This document shows, one piece after another, positions 4,826-7,409 of a stretch of DNA of 7,409 nucleotides. The DNA is taken from NCBI GenBank assembly GCA_902492655.1, contig CABUMF010000065.1, positions 1 to 7,409 on the forward strand, written 5' to 3'. Source of the stretch: an uncultured Eubacteriales bacterium (GTDB lineage: Bacteria; Bacillota; Clostridia; HGM11514). The notes under the pieces were generated by a model. The model made no database searches and was not told the origin of the DNA. It worked only from the letters and a program-made list of their open reading frames with translations. Each line of letters opens with the position of its first letter. The first letter of the stretch is position 1. The translations under genes and the position numbers were made by a program.

Positions 4826-6676
4826 ATGTATTTAGAGAATATAAACAGTCCGGAGAACATTAAAAAATTAAATATTAAAGAATTAAAAGTTTTAGCAGAT
4901 GAAACAAGAGCGGCGCTGATAAACAAAATCAGTAATGCAGGAGGACATAGCGGCCCGAATTTGGGGATGGTCGAAATGACAGTTGCGCTTCATTATGTTT
5001 TTGATTCTCCTAAAGATAAATTTGTGTTTGATGTGTCGCATCAGTGCTATCCGCATAAGATTTTAAAAGAGGCATTTTTAGACAGCGAACATTTCGGCGA
5101 TGTAACCGGATATACAAACCCATTGGAAAGCAAACACGATATCTTTACTGTCGGACACACTTCAACATCTGTTTCATTAGCTTTGGGCTTGGCAAAGGGC
5201 AGGGATCTGCAACAGTCAAAAGGTAATATAATCGCAATTATCGGCGACGGCTCATTGTCCGGCGGAGAAGCGTTGGAGGGGGTGGATTATGCGGGAGAAT
5301 ACGATAAAAACCTAATTATTATCCTCAACGATAACGATCAAAGCATCGCAGAAAATCACGGTGGCATGTATAAAACGTTAAAGGAATTAAGAGAAACGGG
5401 CGGCAGCGCTTCGAATAATATTTTCAAATCGTTTGGATTGGATTATAGGTATTTAGACAACGGTCATGACGTGCAAAGTCTGGTTGAAATGTTTAAAAGC
5501 GTAAAGGATATAGATCATCCGATAGTATTACATATACACACAATAAAAGGAAAGGGGTTGCATTATGCGGAACAAGACAGGGAGTCATGGCATGCGGGAG
5601 GACCGTTTAATGTAGAGGACGGGAGTCCAAAGGTAAAAGTACAGGAAGTTGACGATCCCGTATTTGATAGTATAAAGGAATTGCTCGATACAAATCCAAA
5701 GGCAGTAGTTATAAACGCATCTACTCCTATGGGTCTCGGAATGGTAAAAGGAGTCAGAGAAGAATATGCCAAGAGAGGGCAATTCATTGATGTGGGAATC
5801 GCCGAGGAAAATATGGTTGCCATGAGCAGCGGTGTTGCGAAAAACGGCGGAACAGTAGCCAACCTCGAAAATGCGTTTTCCACTTGGAATGATAAAATGA
5901 CGGAAATATGGCAGCTTTTGACGACTTCGCCGCAAAGCTTCAAAGGCGGTGCTATATGGGGTGTTATATCCGGAATAAACGGAGGACTGCAAGCCATGGG
6001 ACTTGGTTTGCTGGTCCTCTTTTTTGCTATGAGCATATTCAAAAGCACAGCATCATTCCGTGACTTTCAGCGACCGGAATATGCCTTAAAGCATTTTATC
6101 CGCTTTTGTGCGGCAAAGGTGGCAATTACATACGCAATGGACTTAATGACGGCAATATACACCATTTGCGGCGGAATTGTGGAACAAATCGCAGGCTCTC
6201 TCGGCGGTATTGGCGGAGCTTCTGTTACGCTCCCGGCAGCGATTGAACAGGCAGTCGAGGACACAGGCTTTTGGGCGAGCATTCCGCTTTGGCTTGTAAC
6301 GATACTCGGCTCGTTATTCATAACGGTACTGTCATTCATAATGATTATGACCGTGTACGGCAGATTTTTTAAGCTGTATATCTATACGGCGATAGCTCCC
6401 GTTCCTCTTTCCTCATTTGCAGGGGAAACAACATCGTTTATGGGAAAATCATTTTTGAAGTCGTATGTCGGAGTTTGCATGGAAGGTGCGGTTATTGTGC
6501 TTTCGTGCATTATATTCTCCGCATTTGCGTCGCACAGTACGCCGACGATAGATACAAGCATTACAACCGTCACTATGATATGGAAATATATCGGCGAGGT
6601 GATTTTTAATATGCTCGTTTTGGTAGGTTTAATTAAAGGAGCAGACAGAATTGTAAAAGAATTATTCGGAACATAA
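4826..6676 (+). CDS. Chimeric frame: DXS-like N-terminus joined to VirB6/TrbL-like conjugation membrane protein
   Basis: This 616-residue frame joins two unrelated proteins. Residues 1-343 are the N-terminal part of a 1-deoxy-D-xylulose-5-phosphate synthase-like transketolase: NAGGHSGPNLG near 37-47, DVSHQCYPHK, the thiamine-diphosphate motif from GDG 140-142 to NDN 168-170, and GIAEEN with Glu327 at the position of the catalytic glutamate. It is shorter between these motifs than housekeeping Dxs, so it is a divergent paralog. It stops early in the pyrimidine-binding domain, and the transketolase C-domain is missing. Residues 346-616 start at NLENAFSTWNDK and resemble VirB6/TrbL-like proteins of Tn1549-type elements, with helices near 388-405, 424-452 and others. 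The VirB6-like start codon is lost and no internal start with a ribosome site is visible. The DXS-like half is almost surely inactive; the membrane half might function as a fusion. It may also be an assembly artefact. Confidence 0.8.
   Translation: MYLENINSPENIKKLNIKELKVLADETRAALINKISNAGGHSGPNLGMVEMTVALHYVFDSPKDKFVFDVSHQCYPHKILKEAFLDSEHFGDVTGYTNPLESKHDIFTVGHTSTSVSLALGLAKGRDLQQSKGNIIAIIGDGSLSGGEALEGVDYAGEYDKNLIIILNDNDQSIAENHGGMYKTLKELRETGGSASNNIFKSFGLDYRYLDNGHDVQSLVEMFKSVKDIDHPIVLHIHTIKGKGLHYAEQDRESWHAGGPFNVEDGSPKVKVQEVDDPVFDSIKELLDTNPKAVVINASTPMGLGMVKGVREEYAKRGQFIDVGIAEENMVAMSSGVAKNGGTVANLENAFSTWNDKMTEIWQLLTTSPQSFKGGAIWGVISGINGGLQAMGLGLLVLFFAMSIFKSTASFRDFQRPEYALKHFIRFCAAKVAITYAMDLMTAIYTICGGIVEQIAGSLGGIGGASVTLPAAIEQAVEDTGFWASIPLWLVTILGSLFITVLSFIMIMTVYGRFFKLYIYTAIAPVPLSSFAGETTSFMGKSFLKSYVGVCMEGAVIVLSCIIFSAFASHSTPTIDTSITTVTMIWKYIGEVIFNMLVLVGLIKGADRIVKELFGT
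5846..5866 (+). other. Junction between DXS-like and VirB6-like coding sequence
   Basis: Homology to DXS-like proteins runs through VAKNGGT (Thr343, codon at 5852-5854), where family members continue with a P-V-[FY] strand. From Asn346 (codon at 5861-5863) the sequence reads as a VirB6-like N-terminus. The two or three codons between belong clearly to neither. The reading frame is kept. No inverted repeat or direct repeat typical of a transposon end is visible at the joint, and VirB6 genes lie inside the conjugation module rather than at an element end. This favours deletion, illegitimate recombination or misassembly over simple integration. Confidence 0.7.
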
Positions 6677-6689
6677 GGAGGATTTTTAT

Positions 6690-7277
6690 ATGAGTTACAA
6701 AAATAATGCTATCAGCAGCGATGACCCACAGGCTATTGAAAAGCTGACGGAAAAACTGCATAAATGCGAAACAGAACAGGAATTTATGAAAAAGGTAAAT
6801 GCCTACTACAAGAAAAACGGGACTTGCGTAGGCTGTGAGGGCGTTTCGGACGAGCTTGCGGCAAAGCTGGATGAAAATATAAAACAGGCGTATTCGTGGG
6901 ATAAACAGCCGTTTCCGTCATACCGCCTTACAAATAACAATGCCGAAATACGCAGACTGAAAAAGCGTATCGAAAACCTTACGGCAACGCAGAATACGGA
7001 GTTTGTCGGCTGGAAATTTAATGGCGGCGAAGCTGTCATAAATGAGGATAAAAACCGTTTGCAGCTTCTGTTTGATGAAAAACCGAGCAAAGAACAAAGA
7101 GAAACGCTCAAAGCAAACGGCTTTCGGTGGGCGCCGAGTGATGCCTCTTGGCAAAGACAGCTTAATCCCAACGCTTTCTATGCGGCAAATCGGATAGATT
7201 TCATTAAACCCGAAAACGGCGAAAAACCTACCGACTTGCAGCCGAAAACACCGAAAAAGAGCGAGCCGGAAAGATGA
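6690..7277 (+). CDS. Conjugative-element accessory protein of unknown function
   Basis: This 195-residue protein is soluble, without signal or membrane segment. Three parts are visible. Residues 14-72 are charged and helical with a small cysteine cluster (C26, C46, C49, the last two as CVGC). Residues 82-100 (NNNAEIRRLKKRIENLTAT) form a short coiled coil. Residues 104-171 form a compact domain with GWKFNGG (107-113), NRLQLLFDEKP (122-132) and GFRWAPSDASWQRQLN (144-159). The tail from 172 is Pro/Lys-rich. I recognise the third domain from uncharacterised proteins of Tn1549-like elements and large gut mobile-element proteins, where it often sits at the end of longer polypeptides. No function is established to my knowledge. 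AAGGAGG at 6675-6681 gives a strong start at ATG 6690. Its place between VirB6-like and PrgI genes ties it to the transfer operon. Confidence 0.7.
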   Translation: MSYKNNAISSDDPQAIEKLTEKLHKCETEQEFMKKVNAYYKKNGTCVGCEGVSDELAAKLDENIKQAYSWDKQPFPSYRLTNNNAEIRRLKKRIENLTATQNTEFVGWKFNGGEAVINEDKNRLQLLFDEKPSKEQRETLKANGFRWAPSDASWQRQLNPNAFYAANRIDFIKPENGEKPTDLQPKTPKKSEPER

Positions 7278-7291
7278 GGAGGTAATCAATT

Positions 7292-7409
7292 TTGGAGATA
7301 CGAATTAACAAGGAAATAAAGGACTATCACGAAAGCCTGTTTTTCGGACTTTCAACACGGCAGTTTATCTGTTCTGTGGCTGCGGTCGGAGCCGCTGTCG
7401 GGATATACT
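7292..7409 (+). CDS. PrgI family conjugation protein (partial, 5' end)
   Basis: The frame starts at TTG 7292 with a strong GAGGAGGT at 7276-7283, 8 nt upstream, and runs off the right edge after 39 codons. The visible peptide begins MEIRINKEIKDYHESLFFGL and continues with STRQFICSVAAVGAAVGIY. This is the characteristic start of PrgI-family proteins: a short charged strand, a FFGLSxRQ motif, then a first membrane helix. PrgI is a small inner-membrane component of Gram-positive type IV secretion systems, usually encoded directly before the VirB4-like ATPase. The gene order VirB6-like, accessory protein, PrgI matches Tn1549-type elements. The rest of the gene and any VirB4 gene lie outside the window. 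Confidence 0.82.
   Translation, partial: MEIRINKEIKDYHESLFFGLSTRQFICSVAAVGAAVGIY

Noticed and set aside
5846..5866. Integration site (att) of the conjugative element at the junction
   Set aside because: VirB6-like genes are internal to these elements, and no integrase gene, direct repeat or terminal repeat is seen nearby.
5563..6048. Long minus-strand open frame crossing the DXS/VirB6 junction
   Set aside because: It spans two unrelated coding segments and has no motif of its own. The openness reflects codon composition of the opposite strand.

Overview
The window looks like a low-GC Firmicute, most likely a gut-type clostridium. Evidence: AT-rich DNA, strong AGGAGG-like ribosome binding sites, a TATAAT promoter, Gram-positive style lipoprotein signals, a copper-amine-oxidase-type stalk domain common in clostridial surface proteins, and a Tn1549-like conjugation module. 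All genes I accept lie on the + strand. No RNA gene, CRISPR array or insertion sequence was seen.

Region 1 (1-168) holds the last 28 codons of an upstream gene, probably a LysR-type regulator. An intrinsic terminator follows, interlocked with a strong extended -10 promoter.

Region 2 (169-4657) is a tight run of seven genes with gaps of 3-21 nt: a minimal MerR-like regulator, an exported flavodoxin lipoprotein, a DUF4405-type multi-histidine membrane protein, a cytoplasmic flavodoxin, a carboxymuconolactone-decarboxylase-like protein, an aldo/keto reductase, and a second exported lipoprotein joining a stalk domain to a flavodoxin. My inference is a redox module. The reductase and the soluble flavodoxin would work inside the cell, the membrane protein would carry electrons across the membrane, and the two lipoprotein flavodoxins would act as FMN carriers on the outer face. 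The parts are recognisable families, but an operon with three flavodoxins on both sides of the membrane is the best candidate here for a poorly described system.

Region 3 (4658-4825) is intergenic, with a likely promoter and two inverted repeats but no convincing terminator.

Region 4 (4826-6676) is one open frame made of two unrelated halves. The first ~343 residues are the thiamine-diphosphate-binding N-terminal part of a 1-deoxy-D-xylulose-5-phosphate synthase-like protein. From about residue 346 it becomes a VirB6/TrbL-like conjugation membrane protein. This is either a real rearrangement that joined a chromosomal gene to the middle of an integrative conjugative element, or an assembly chimera.

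Region 5 (6690-7409) continues the conjugation module: an accessory protein of unknown function, then the start of a PrgI-family gene cut by the window edge.
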